A DNA stretch of 52,164 bases from Alphaproteobacteria bacterium (GTDB lineage Bacteria > Pseudomonadota > Alphaproteobacteria > Caulobacterales > Aquidulcibacteraceae). The stretch spans positions 1-52,164 of the forward strand of contig JAPLOL010000107.1 of assembly GCA_026400735.1 (NCBI GenBank), given 5' to 3'. The stretch's first letter is position 1. Every line of letters begins with the position of its first letter. The position numbers and the translations under genes are program-made. Below the pieces are notes generated by a model. The model was not told the origin of the DNA. It did no database searches and worked only from the letters and a program-made list of their open reading frames with translations. This document shows positions 24,517-33,279 of this stretch, one piece after another.

Positions 24517-27312
24517 ATGGGTCACGACCACGACGACGACATCCGTCCAGCAGCGGAAGCTCCAGAGGCATGGACAGATTCCATGGTTCAGGCGGCGCTC
24601 GAAGCAGGCATCGCCATCGAAACCCCGGCTGGCCCAAGCGTGTCCAAAGCCCTGAAGCGCGCCGCCGAACGGATCGGCGCCTGGGCGGATGAGCCCGCGC
24701 TCGGCAAGGACGTCCTAAAGCTGCTTGAGAGCGGCGCCATCGCGCTCGACGCGCCACTCATGCGCGCCGCTCTTTCGGCGGGCGCAGAACTCGCCGTCTC
24801 CACGGCCCTGCTGCATTGGCCAGCTCAACGCAGCGACGAACTCGAGGCCATCGCCCGCGTACAAACCTTGCTCGCCGCCGGCGCCAAGATCGGCATCGCC
24901 GGCGCACCGTCACCCGCAGCGCTCGACGCGCTCGACGCCGCCGCGCGTCTCGCCGATCCGATCGGCCGCGACGGCGCATCGATCCTCATCCGCCCAACCG
25001 GCGACGCCGCAACTGAGATCATCGCCTCTACCACTGCGCGCGCACGCGCAGGCGCCGCGCTCGCCGCAGGCGCACGCGCGCTCGACGCCGTCCTCGCTGA
25101 TCTCGCCATCGAAGCCATGCGCAACGGCCTCAACGCCGAACATGGCGGCGTGCAGCTCAAGGCCACCAGCGCGCGTCTCACTGGCGCGCCTGACGCCGAC
25201 ATCATCGCCGCTCTGTCCGGCGCCGTCGCGCGCGGCGCCTACACCGCATCGCTCGACGCAGGCGCGGATCCAACACACCGCCGTATCGCCATTGCTGCGC
25301 CCGAAGCTGGCGGTCACGCGATGACCGCGTTCGCCAACGGCGCCATCGATCCAACCGGCGCCGTCTGCTCTGAAGCCGAAGGCACAACCATCGGCGCCAG
25401 CATCGCGTTGCCGCGCTTCATGGGCGCACGCGCGTTCGACATCACTGCGTTCGAAACCGCGATCCGCACCCTCGTCCGCGCACTCGATGCCGCCCACGGC
25501 GGCGCTGGCTCACCGCGCCGCTCGATCCTCATTCGCCTCGAAGGCCTCGCCGCGCTGCTCATGCGCTCGGGCCTCGCCTACGACAGCGACGAAGGCCGCG
25601 CGCTCGCCGCCAAAACCGCGGCGCTCGCGCACGCCGCCGCAATCTCCGAAAGCGCAGCACTCGCCGCCGCAAAGAACGCCTACCCCGAATGGCAACGAAG
25701 CAAGCGCCAGGAAGAGGCGAGCGTTAAAGCTTCGCGCGATGCTGCCTCCAGGCTCACAGGGCCTATCGCCGAGCACGCACAATCAATCTACGCCGCGCTT
25801 CCAGGCCCCAAGAACGCCGGCCTGCGCTGCGCGGTCTCCATCGCCTTCGCCAATGACGCCGCCTCCGCGCGCGCTATCGGCGCCACCGCGCCAGGCCTCG
25901 CACCCGCGCACACCATCGCCATCTACGGCCAACGCGACGATGGCGGCTTCGGCCGCTTGCTAAGCGACGACGTCCGCAACGCACTCGCCGCCCTCGGCTA
26001 TGAAGGCGAAGAGATCGCCGCGATCGCCCAACACATCGAAGGCCGCCGCACGTTACGCGGCGCGCCCGGCGTCAGCCTTGAGCGTCTCGAAAAACTCGGC
26101 CTCACCGAACCTGCGCTCGACGCGATCGAAGACGCCGCCGCCGATGCGTTCAACATCCGCGCCGTCGTGCATCCGCTCGTGATCGGCCCTGAGCTTTGCG
26201 AAGAAGTGCTGAAGCTGCCGCCCGACGTCGCCGCCGGCAAACGCGGCGATCTCCTGATGACGCTCGGCTTCAGCGAATCCGAAATCGCGCAAGCCGAAGC
26301 CTATTGCCTCGGCGCCACCGATCTCATCGGCGCCCCGGGCCTCAAGCTCACGCACGCCCCTATCTTCGCACGCGACATCGACGCCGGCGCACAGATCGCT
26401 ATGGCCGCAGCGCTCGCGCCATTCGCCAACACCGCGGTCGACATCTCGCTCGATCTCGCCAACACCGCGCGCCGCTCCGCGCTGCTCGACGCCGCGCAAA
26501 CCGCAGGTATCGCGCTGATCAACATCAGCGCCGAAGCGCCGCCGATCACGCTGACGCTCTCGTCCATCGAGGACGAGGCCGACGCCGAACCCGCGCCAAC
26601 GCCGATCCCCGCAGCGGCCACATCACCGGTGCAAGAAGCACCCGCGCACCACGAGCGCCGTCGCTTGCCGGAACGCCGCAAAGGCTACATCCAAAAGTCC
26701 ATCGTCGGCGGTCACAAAGTCTATCTGCACACCGGCGAATACGATGACGGCGAACTCGGCGAGATCTTCATCGATCTGCATAAGGAAGGCGCCGCCTTCC
26801 GCTCGCTGATGAACAATTTCGCGATCTCAATCTCGATCGGCCTGCAATACGGCGTGCCGCTCGAAGAATATGTCGACGCCTTCCTCTTCACCCGCTTCGA
26901 ACCGGCAGGCGAAGTCAAAGGCAACGAAACCATCCGCCACGCCACCTCGATCCTCGACTACATCTTCCGCGAACTCGCTGTGTCCTATCTCGGCCGCACC
27001 GATCTCGCCCAAGTCGATCCCTTCGACGCACGCGGCGACGGCCTGAGCAAACGCGCTACCGACGCCGAAAGCGCCGCACGTCTCATCTCGCGCGGCTTCG
27101 CCCGCGGCGCGTCACCGGACAATCTCGTGATGCTGCGCCCACGCTCCGTCGTCGAGAACATCCGCGACCGGAAAGAAGCGCCAGCCGCTCCGTCAAAGCC
27201 AGTTGCCACCGGCTATCGCAACGATCCGTGCGGCGCCTGCGGCCACTTCACAGTAGAACAAACCGGCAAATGCGCCGCCTGCGGCGCAACCGGTGAAGCG
27301 AGCGGCGGCTAG
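24517..27312 (+). CDS. Degenerate class II ribonucleotide reductase-like protein (TSCPD domain)
   Basis: 931 residues, very alanine-rich, with a strong AGGGAGG site. The C-terminal part (about 715–830, [20 protein letters not shown] onward) is very close to the end of alphaproteobacterial NrdJ (TSCPD domain), and a CxxC…CxxC tail (C905, C908, C919, C922) follows. Residues about 480–690 also match NrdJ in order (LRGAPGVS, then [12 protein letters not shown]). The catalytic half is poorly conserved: CSE (Cys284) resembles the thiyl-radical loop NPCSE, but the preceding Asn and the partner cysteine after it seem lost. It is also about 250–300 residues shorter than NrdJ. Reductase activity is unlikely; a regulatory or structural paralogue is inferred. 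Confidence 0.75.
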   Translation: MGHDHDDDIRPAAEAPEAWTDSMVQAALEAGIAIETPAGPSVSKALKRAAERIGAWADEPALGKDVLKLLESGAIALDAPLMRAALSAGAELAVSTALLHWPAQRSDELEAIARVQTLLAAGAKIGIAGAPSPAALDALDAAARLADPIGRDGASILIRPTGDAATEIIASTTARARAGAALAAGARALDAVLADLAIEAMRNGLNAEHGGVQLKATSARLTGAPDADIIAALSGAVARGAYTASLDAGADPTHRRIAIAAPEAGGHAMTAFANGAIDPTGAVCSEAEGTTIGASIALPRFMGARAFDITAFETAIRTLVRALDAAHGGAGSPRRSILIRLEGLAALLMRSGLAYDSDEGRALAAKTAALAHAAAISESAALAAAKNAYPEWQRSKRQEEASVKASRDAASRLTGPIAEHAQSIYAALPGPKNAGLRCAVSIAFANDAASARAIGATAPGLAPAHTIAIYGQRDDGGFGRLLSDDVRNALAALGYEGEEIAAIAQHIEGRRTLRGAPGVSLERLEKLGLTEPALDAIEDAAADAFNIRAVVHPLVIGPELCEEVLKLPPDVAAGKRGDLLMTLGFSESEIAQAEAYCLGATDLIGAPGLKLTHAPIFARDIDAGAQIAMAAALAPFANTAVDISLDLANTARRSALLDAAQTAGIALINISAEAPPITLTLSSIEDEADAEPAPTPIPAAATSPVQEAPAHHERRRLPERRKGYIQKSIVGGHKVYLHTGEYDDGELGEIFIDLHKEGAAFRSLMNNFAISISIGLQYGVPLEEYVDAFLFTRFEPAGEVKGNETIRHATSILDYIFRELAVSYLGRTDLAQVDPFDARGDGLSKRATDAESAARLISRGFARGASPDNLVMLRPRSVVENIRDRKEAPAAPSKPVATGYRNDPCGACGHFTVEQTGKCAACGATGEASGG

Positions 27313-27336
27313 CGCACGCGCCGACGGTTGCAAGTT

Positions 27337-27387
27337 GGAGCGCGCGACCTCCGGTCGCGCAAGCGTCGCCGGCGGCGCCGCGCTCCC
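27337..27387. repeat. REP-like palindromes, inverted pair
   Basis: Two elements of the form GGAGCGC–6 nt–TCC/GCC–6 nt complement–GC face each other. Copy A on the plus strand is 27337–27361 (arms GCGACC and GGTCGC). Copy B on the minus strand is 27363–27387 (arms GGCGCC and GGCGAC). The pair fills the gap between convergent stops and resembles a bacterial interspersed mosaic element. Confidence 0.7.
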
Positions 27388-27423
27388 AATTTCTCCGGTA
27401 AGTGCGAAGCGCGACGCCACGCA

Positions 27424-27837
27424 CTAGCGCGTCCGCGCGCTATCTCGGCCGCGCTCGAAGCCCGGGACGTCGCCGTACTGGACCCAGTCCTGCTTGTTTA
27501 CATCATAGACCGAACGATCCGGCGGAAACTGCTCACTCGGCTCGAAGCAGCCAACTGCAACGCCGATGCGGTTGGTATCGCGCGAGCCGTACCAATAGAG
27601 GCTTGTCGCGCAGACCGGGCAGAAGAAATTCGAGAACGTATTTCCGCTCTCGGTCGGTCGCGTGTACTCGCGCGCCTCACCGATGAACGTCACTTGTTCG
27701 CGCTTATAGTAGGCGCCCAGCCCGAACGGGCCGCCACTCCTGCGCCTGCAATCGGCGCATGCACACGCCACCACGGCTTCGCGCTCACCCTCAACCTGCA
27801 CACGCAAAGCGCCGCAGCCACATCGTGCTTCTTTCAT
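27424..27837 (-). CDS. GFA-family zinc protein
   Basis: 137 residues from ATG 27837; the longer frame to 27909 is cysteine-rich but runs into the upstream gene. The GFA (glutathione-dependent formaldehyde-activating-like) fold shows CGCGAL, ACADCRRRSGG and FFCPVCATSLYW, i.e. the CxC, CxxC and CxxC zinc ligands. Most members are not true formaldehyde enzymes and have unknown small-molecule roles. It follows the ABC permease gene by 19 bp. Confidence 0.92.
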   Translation of the reverse strand: MKEARCGCGALRVQVEGEREAVVACACADCRRRSGGPFGLGAYYKREQVTFIGEAREYTRPTESGNTFSNFFCPVCATSLYWYGSRDTNRIGVAVGCFEPSEQFPPDRSVYDVNKQDWVQYGDVPGFERGRDSARTR

Positions 27838-27856
27838 GGCGCCGCCATAGCACAAC

Positions 27857-29248
27857 TCACATCGACGCGTAGCCGTACCAAAGCACCAGCAACACCAGCC
27901 GCGCCGCAAACGAAGATCCCGTCAGCGTCGACAGCACAATCGCCACCGTTGCAGCGATCGCGCCTGACGCCGCCGCCAACGGCAACACCTCCAGCGCAAC
28001 TGCCGGCGCCGCAGCCGGCAACGCCAACAACGTCGTCCACATCGCCCCAGCGATCACAAACGCCACGCGTCGCATCATCGGCGCGAACGGCGCAACTTTC
28101 GTCAGCGCCACCAACCCGCGCGCCTCCGTGCGTCCTGCATGCGCTGACAGCGCAAACAGCAACAACAGCAACGCGGCAGGGCTGCCGACGTGCCTGAAAT
28201 CCGTAAACGCGGAGATCACCGCGACCGCGGCCGCCAAAATCAAGAACACGCGTCCCGAGCCAATCAGCCTAAACTCGGAGACCACCAAGCCAACGGCGTC
28301 AGCCATCGCCCGCTTCGCCGCCGGCGCATTCACCACCACACGCGGCGGCGGCCCCGCATTCAGCAAGGCGCCCAAACGCCCCGCGAGCACAGCCTTCTTC
28401 TTCGCCTTGTGCGGCGCATAGATTACGCCCGCGAGCACAACCAGCGCCACCGCAACGCCAATCCAAGCCAAACGCGATTCCAAATAGCCAGGCGACATTA
28501 GCCCCGCCATGACATCGAGATTGATCGTGCCGGTCGCTAGAAAGCCGCCGCCGATTGAGAAATCATCCGCCGGACCCGGCGCGCCGTATGTAAGCGGCCT
28601 CACGAAGCCAGCGAAGTCATGCATGTTGGAAGCGAAGCTGGGCGCCGACTTGGACGTCACGATGGGTGCGATCAACGATCCCATCCACGTGCAAAAATAA
28701 CCAAAGTCGCCAAAGCCGGAGCGCAACAGCGGCCGCGCGTCAAACAGAATACGCAAAGCTGCAACGCCAATCACGGCTGGTCCCGCCACCACCCACATCG
28801 CAAAGCTCAACTCGGCGACATTCAGCGCATCGCCGCGCAGCATGAATGTCGCAAGATAGAGTCCCGCCAAGTTCAACGCCGCGAGCACGCCCAACAGCAC
28901 CAACGCGTCAGCGCCGAAGCGTCCCAGTGCAATCGCTACTCGGGAGCCGATCGTCACTTCTTCCACTTGCCATGGCTGGCGTCGTGTTGTGTTCGACCGC
29001 AGAAACAGCCACGCGATCGGCAAAACCAAAGTCGAAACAATGATCCCAAGCGACACGCCCAGAAACGGTGACGTCATCACCGGCAGCGCGTCGCCAACGG
29101 CGATACGCACCCCGCCGCCATCCTCGAACGGCAACATGTACCGCGCACCCAATGGCGCCACGAGCAGCATCAGCCACAGCGCGCGGCTACGCCCATAGCG
29201 CAGCAGCGATGTCGTCAACGAAGACGCAGAGATAACGGCCGCGTTCAC
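27857..29248 (-). CDS. ABC transporter permease-like integral membrane protein
   Basis: 463 residues from a GTG start that overlaps the ATPase stop (GTGA). About ten hydrophobic segments are spread along the chain, with a large central extramembrane region (about 190–260) and a Lys/Ala-rich loop (about 285–320). No close family is recognised, but the architecture and coupling to the ATPase indicate the membrane part of an ABC-2-type exporter. The substrate is unknown. Confidence 0.78.
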   Translation of the reverse strand: MNAAVISASSLTTSLLRYGRSRALWLMLLVAPLGARYMLPFEDGGGVRIAVGDALPVMTSPFLGVSLGIIVSTLVLPIAWLFLRSNTTRRQPWQVEEVTIGSRVAIALGRFGADALVLLGVLAALNLAGLYLATFMLRGDALNVAELSFAMWVVAGPAVIGVAALRILFDARPLLRSGFGDFGYFCTWMGSLIAPIVTSKSAPSFASNMHDFAGFVRPLTYGAPGPADDFSIGGGFLATGTINLDVMAGLMSPGYLESRLAWIGVAVALVVLAGVIYAPHKAKKKAVLAGRLGALLNAGPPPRVVVNAPAAKRAMADAVGLVVSEFRLIGSGRVFLILAAAVAVISAFTDFRHVGSPAALLLLLFALSAHAGRTEARGLVALTKVAPFAPMMRRVAFVIAGAMWTTLLALPAAAPAVALEVLPLAAASGAIAATVAIVLSTLTGSSFAARLVLLVLWYGYASM

Positions 29249-29907
29249 GCCACCGCCTCCGGCGCGCGCGCTGCGGAGGGCGCGACCTGCCCGTTCTCAA
29301 CACGCAGCACCGCCCGCGCGCTCGGCGCTAACTCGTCAGCCAAGTGCGTCGTCACCACCACGATCGCACCAGCGCGCGCGCGCTCCACGATCAACGCGCC
29401 CAGTTTCCGCGCGGTCTCGCCATCCAATTCCGCCGTCGGCTCATCCAACGCCAAAAGCTCCGGCTTGCCCAACAGCGCCTGCGCGAAGATCAAACGCCGG
29501 CGCATGCCGCCCGAAAAGCTCGCGATCCGATTGTTGATATCGGCATGCAGACCGATCGCATCCGTGATCGCGCCAAACTGTTTGTCCGTTTGACCGAGGT
29601 TCAGGCCCTTCAACGCCGCGATATGCATTGCAAACTCACGCGCCGTCAGATCCTCCGGCAGATCCACCGCTTGCGGCGCGTAGCCCAGCGTCTTGCGCAA
29701 CGCGCCACGCCCGCCGCTGCCATTCCACAGGATCGAACCCTTGTTCGGCCGCTCAGCCGTCGCGATCAAACGCAACAACGTGGATTTCCCCGCGCCGCTC
29801 GGCCCGACCAGCAGCGTCAGCCCCGGCTCGAACGTCAGCGAAATGTCCTGAAGCACGCGTTTGCGGCCGTAGGCTTTGCCCACGCCCTTTAGTTCAAGCG
29901 ACGTCAT
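29245..29907 (-). CDS. ABC transporter ATP-binding protein
   Basis: 220 residues from ATG 29907, preceded by GGAGG. Walker A GPSGAGKS (35–42), Q-loop (GYAPQAVDLP), signature SFSGGM, Walker B LLALDEPTAELD and H-loop TTHLAD are all intact. It resembles the ATPases of ABC-2-type exporters. It pairs with the permease encoded by the overlapping downstream gene. The longer frame up to 29952 lacks a ribosome-binding site. Confidence 0.95.
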   Translation of the reverse strand: MTSLELKGVGKAYGRKRVLQDISLTFEPGLTLLVGPSGAGKSTLLRLIATAERPNKGSILWNGSGGRGALRKTLGYAPQAVDLPEDLTAREFAMHIAALKGLNLGQTDKQFGAITDAIGLHADINNRIASFSGGMRRRLIFAQALLGKPELLALDEPTAELDGETARKLGALIVERARAGAIVVVTTHLADELAPSARAVLRVENGQVAPSAARAPEAVA

Positions 29908-29979
29908 CCCCGTCCTCCGGCCCTCCGAGCGGGCCTTGTAGTCGAGATGCACACACCTTCCCGCTTGGATGCAACGGGA

Positions 29980-29998
29980 TTCAGCCGCCGTTCAGCCG
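29980..29998. promoter_or_regulatory. 11-bp-spaced direct repeat between the ABC operon and the curli locus
   Basis: TTCAGCCG occurs at 29980–29987 and 29991–29998, an 11-bp period. OmpR/PhoB-type response regulators bind such spaced direct repeats. A 10-bp perfect palindrome (TTCTGCAGAA, 30027–30036) follows. The 240-bp divergent region must contain the promoters of both operons. Confidence 0.4.
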
Positions 29999-30147
29999 GC
30001 CCATGCCCGCGCGTCATAACCATGTCTTCTGCAGAAAGTGCACACTGAGCTTTCCGTTCAAACACCGCTCAGGTGACGCACGCCATTGTCGCAACTGTTC
30101 AAGCGTTGGCGAGGGACCGCTGTCACTTGGACCGGGAGCTTAGAGTT

Positions 30148-30654
30148 ATGAAACGTCTTTTGACCGCAGTCGCCGCCGCAGCCCTTCTCGCCAGCATGGG
30201 CGCACCAGCTGCTTACGCGCAAAACCGCACCGTCGTGAACCAATCAGGTTACTCGAACGCCGCCGGCGCCGTGCAGAACGGCAACCGCAACGGCGCTGTC
30301 ACCAACCAACGCGGCAACCGCAACTACGCACGCGGCGTCCAGGACGGTTACAACAACTTCCTGCGCATGGATCAGTACGGCACGCGCAACCACGCCACGA
30401 CGACGCAAGTCGGCACCGACAACTTCGCCGCCACGGGCCAAGAGGGGCGTAACCTCAGCTCGAACGTGATCCAAACGGGTCGTGGCAATGTCGCCGGCGT
30501 CGCGCAGATCGGCAACGGCAGCCGCGCAGTAACGGACCAAGACGGCCGCAACAACACCTCTGGCATCATCCAGATCGGTAACGGCCAAGACGTCGAAGTC
30601 CGCCAACGCGGCGAAGGCAATATCTCGGTCGTGGTTCAAAGCGGCTACAACTAA
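30148..30654 (+). CDS. Curlin-repeat protein (curli amyloid subunit-like)
   Basis: 168 residues from ATG 30148 (GGGAG upstream); the frame before this is not supported. The signal peptide ends AAYA. The rest is almost entirely curlin repeats: about thirteen units of xQxGxxN at a spacing of 10–12 residues (NQSGYSN, VQNGNRN, NQRGNRN, TQVGTDN, IQTGRGN …). This is the pattern of CsgA/CsgB, which form extracellular beta-sheet amyloid fibres. With so many units it may be the major subunit or the nucleator; sequence alone does not decide. It lies upstream of csgH and a second curlin-repeat gene. The export pore CsgG is not in the window. Confidence 0.92.
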   Translation: MKRLLTAVAAAALLASMGAPAAYAQNRTVVNQSGYSNAAGAVQNGNRNGAVTNQRGNRNYARGVQDGYNNFLRMDQYGTRNHATTTQVGTDNFAATGQEGRNLSSNVIQTGRGNVAGVAQIGNGSRAVTDQDGRNNTSGIIQIGNGQDVEVRQRGEGNISVVVQSGYN

Positions 30655-30720
30655 GCGCAACCGCGGGAAGGCGCACTCTGCCTTCCCGCCCCGCCTCCTC
30701 TTTCGAGTGGGAGCACTCCA

Positions 30721-31197
30721 ATGTTGAAAAGATCAGTTTCTCTTATCGCGCTCGCAGCGCTTCTCACCACCGCCTGCACTGCGGCCGCGGCGACCAACAC
30801 CGCCATCACGACGCAAGCCCCGTTGGCGCCGGTTGCGATGGTCGAGCCTGCAATGGCTGCACCCGCGCCTGCCGAAGCCGCATTCACGCCGGCCACGTAC
30901 GACAGCGCGCCGCTCACCTGCGAAGTTCGCTCGCGCCGGACCTCGAATGGCGTGCTCATCCAAGCGCGCGCCTTTGCCGACCGCGACATCGATGCGTCGT
31001 ACGACCTGCGCATCGTCAAATCAGGCGGCGGCAACTCATCTGAAGTCAGCCAATCTGGCGACTTTTCGCTCGACGCCGGCTCCTCAGCCACACTCGGCGA
31101 AAACGAGATGAGCTTCGAACGCGGCTCGCATCTGCGCGCTTATCTCACGATCAGCGACGCACGCGGCGAACTTTGCCAACGCACTTTCCGGCTTTGA
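30721..31197 (+). CDS. csgH: CsgH-like curli chaperone
   Basis: 158 residues. The signal peptide ends near LLTTAC, which could be a weak lipobox. An Ala/Pro-rich linker precedes a beta-sandwich domain of about 95 residues. It is bounded by two cysteines (LTCEVRSRR and GELCQRTF) and contains YDLRIVKSGGGNSSEVSQSG, the CsgH pattern. CsgH replaces CsgC in alphaproteobacteria and blocks premature curlin aggregation in the periplasm. It is sandwiched between the two curlin-repeat genes and starts 66 bp after the first. Confidence 0.9.
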   Translation: MLKRSVSLIALAALLTTACTAAAATNTAITTQAPLAPVAMVEPAMAAPAPAEAAFTPATYDSAPLTCEVRSRRTSNGVLIQARAFADRDIDASYDLRIVKSGGGNSSEVSQSGDFSLDAGSSATLGENEMSFERGSHLRAYLTISDARGELCQRTFRL

Positions 31198-31208
31198 AAG
31201 ATACGGAC

Positions 31209-31610
31209 ATGACTAAGCTTGCCAACTTCTCCCGCATCGCGCTCGCCGCTCTCGCGATGAGCGCCGTGCTTGCCGAACCCGCCAGCGCACAACGCTGGCG
31301 GCGCGCGCCTCAGAACGTGGCGACGACGACGCAAGTCGGCCAAGCCAATGCCGCGGGGATTGCGCAGAATGGTCAGGCCAATAATGCCGGCGTCGCGCAG
31401 TTCGGCTCGAACAACACCGGTACGGTCCAACAGAACGGCAACAACAACACCGGCTGCGTGATCCAATTCGGCCGCAACAACGACGCAGCCCTCGCCCAAA
31501 CCGGCGACTCAAACAGCGTCGCAGTGGTCCAAGGCCGCGGCCAAACCCGCATCATGTCCGGCGACGTCTGCACCCGCGGCTTCATGGGCATCCGCGTCGT
31601 CGGCCGCTAA
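31209..31610 (+). CDS. Second curlin-repeat protein
   Basis: 133 residues from ATG 31209, 11 bp after csgH. The signal peptide ends PASA. Six or seven curlin units follow (TQVGQAN, AQNGQAN, AQFGSNN, QQNGNNN, IQFGRNN, AQTGDSN). A C-terminal non-repeat tail carries a cysteine (GDVCTRGF), and another cysteine lies within a repeat (TGCVIQFG); they could form a disulfide, uncommon in curlins. With fewer repeats than the upstream protein it could be the minor or nucleator subunit (CsgB-like), but this is inference. A hairpin follows directly. Confidence 0.9.
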   Translation: MTKLANFSRIALAALAMSAVLAEPASAQRWRRAPQNVATTTQVGQANAAGIAQNGQANNAGVAQFGSNNTGTVQQNGNNNTGCVIQFGRNNDAALAQTGDSNSVAVVQGRGQTRIMSGDVCTRGFMGIRVVGR

Positions 31611-31615
31611 CAAAA

Positions 31616-31660
31616 GCGCCGCGCTCCCAATCTAGGAGCGCGGCGCCTCCGGCGACGCAT
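31616..31660 (+). repeat. REP-like element forming a 12-bp hairpin after the curli locus
   Basis: A perfect 12-bp stem (31616–31627 with 31635–31646) with a 7-nt loop leads into the 26-nt core 31635–31660, which is identical to the copy at 32383–32408. It begins 5 bp after the last curlin stop and may also stop or stabilise that transcript, though no T-run follows. Confidence 0.7.
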
Positions 31661-31696
31661 AGGCGGGCCGGACGCGCTCCAATTCGTGTATTGTCG

Positions 31697-32320
31697 CTAG
31701 CGCGCCGTCACCGGTTGCATCGGCATAAAGAACAACAACAAGCCCGAAGCCTTTGCGCTTCCGCCATCACAAACCTCAGCGCGAGGCCGCGCCTCCCGGA
31801 CAAACTCGCGCGCACCTGGGCGAAGCACATGCGTCCAGGCCTGCCCGTCGGGAGCTCCGTCTTGGGATGTGCAACTATAGTCTGCCGCATAGACAATGTT
31901 GTCCGCTCGATAACTTATGACCGCGCGCTCCCACGCGTACGGAAAGGTGAAGGCGGCGCGCAGTTCGCCGCGAGCGCTGACAACGTAGATTCGCGTCGCT
32001 TGAGCGTCGATGCAATCGGTGCGGCCAGTGCGAACAACAATATCGCCTCTTCCGATGGCGATTTCCGCGGTGTTCGACGAATAGCCCCAAGGCAGCGGAG
32101 GCCGGTCCTGGCGCCACGGACTGCGCTCAACAAGCACGCGCTCATTGACCAAGAGCCGATCATTGGCCGTCAGCCGAATATCGAGCCCCGACACGCGCGC
32201 CGTATAGCTATCGACCGCAAACGTGTATCCACAATCCTCTAAGCTCTCCGGCACATCCTGGGCCGACGCGCACACCGAGCCGCCAAAGAGCGCCGCCGTC
32301 ACAATCAAAGATCGCCACAT
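31697..32320 (-). CDS. Exported protein of unknown function
   Basis: 207 residues from ATG 32320, preceded by GGGAGCGG. The signal peptide ends CASA. The mature protein is beta-rich with four or five scattered cysteines (EDCGYTF, TDCIDAQ, YSCTSQ, AEVCDGG) that could form disulfides. The C-terminus is short and hydrophobic (LLLFFMPMQP). No family recognised. It lies between two REP-like elements and stands alone on its strand. Confidence 0.72.
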   Translation of the reverse strand: MWRSLIVTAALFGGSVCASAQDVPESLEDCGYTFAVDSYTARVSGLDIRLTANDRLLVNERVLVERSPWRQDRPPLPWGYSSNTAEIAIGRGDIVVRTGRTDCIDAQATRIYVVSARGELRAAFTFPYAWERAVISYRADNIVYAADYSCTSQDGAPDGQAWTHVLRPGAREFVREARPRAEVCDGGSAKASGLLLFFMPMQPVTAR

Positions 32321-32370
32321 CAACCGCTCCCGGCGCGAAACTTAGTTAGCTACAATCCGACTACACCAGC

Positions 32371-32409
32371 GCGTCCCAAATAGGAGCGCGGCGCCTCCGG
32401 CGACGCATA
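32371..32409 (+). repeat. REP-like element, copy 3
   Basis: The core 32383–32408 is identical over 26 nt to 31635–31660, with a shortened left arm (GCGTCCC, then AAATA). It lies between the start of the exported-protein gene and the stop of the AraC gene. Confidence 0.7.
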
Positions 32410-32427
32410 CGCTGCCCTATGCCCTCG

Positions 32428-33231
32428 CTAAATATAAACAGTATTCAGCAAGCGATCTCCAGTCGCGGCCTTTGAGCGCTGATAGGCGCCCGGCGTGAGC
32501 GACGTCAGCGCCACGAACTCGTGCCCTAAGTGCGCATCATCGCAAAATTCGAGCAGCGCGCTCTCGTCAACGGGCCGCCACGAAGATGGGTTCAATCCGT
32601 TCATCGCCCGCTGCAGCCGCGCTACGCGCAAGCCCTGCTTCACACTCCAACCAATCTCGCGGGCGAACCCACGCTGCAAACTGCGCTCACTGATCCTCTG
32701 CCGCGCGGCAATTTCTCGGACACTGCCGCGGAGCTTCCCTTCTGCGATCGCATCGGCCACGTCCAACAGCGGCGACTCCACAGGCATAAGCCGCGTGCTC
32801 AACCACGCGGACGCAATCGCAACGCGTTCATCGAAGCTCTGCGCTTCGCAAAGATCGCGCTCCAAACAAACGCAATTATCCAACTCGTCCAGAGCGATGC
32901 GGCGATTTAGAACAGAGGCTGGCGAAGTACGCAGCAACGAAGCTAGTCCACGTGTCGTGAGGATGACCACAAACACTTGAAGCGGTTCGGTGTGCCGGCA
33001 AACCATCACATGGTCGCTGGCGCCCCACACCGCCGCGCGCGGTACATCCCGATCGCGTTCGCTCTCGATCCTATAGGCGCCCCGCACGAAAACTTGCAGA
33101 AGCGGGTAAAGTAGCGGCAGTTCCAATGCCCGCCCGGACAGGCTGATATCATTGCGCTGAGCGAAGCCCGCAACGTAGGGACGCTGAGCTTCCTGCGAGG
33201 CGCAAAATTGGAATGATGTCGGTGCGCTCAT
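32428..33231 (-). CDS. AraC-family transcriptional regulator
   Basis: 267 residues. The N-terminal about 160 residues are a beta-rich sensing domain with several cysteines (CRH, NCVCLERDLC). The C-terminal AraC double helix-turn-helix covers about 170–255 (REIAARQRISERSLQRGFAR is the first recognition part; FCDDAHLGHEFVALTSLTPG the second, with the usual P-x-x-Y/R end). It is divergent from the serine hydrolase gene with only 48 bp between start codons, which suggests control of that gene. Confidence 0.9.
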   Translation of the reverse strand: MSAPTSFQFCASQEAQRPYVAGFAQRNDISLSGRALELPLLYPLLQVFVRGAYRIESERDRDVPRAAVWGASDHVMVCRHTEPLQVFVVILTTRGLASLLRTSPASVLNRRIALDELDNCVCLERDLCEAQSFDERVAIASAWLSTRLMPVESPLLDVADAIAEGKLRGSVREIAARQRISERSLQRGFAREIGWSVKQGLRVARLQRAMNGLNPSSWRPVDESALLEFCDDAHLGHEFVALTSLTPGAYQRSKAATGDRLLNTVYI

Positions 33232-33279
33232 GTCGGAAATCTACAATACCCGCGGCGTTGCCATCCCTACAACCTCGTT

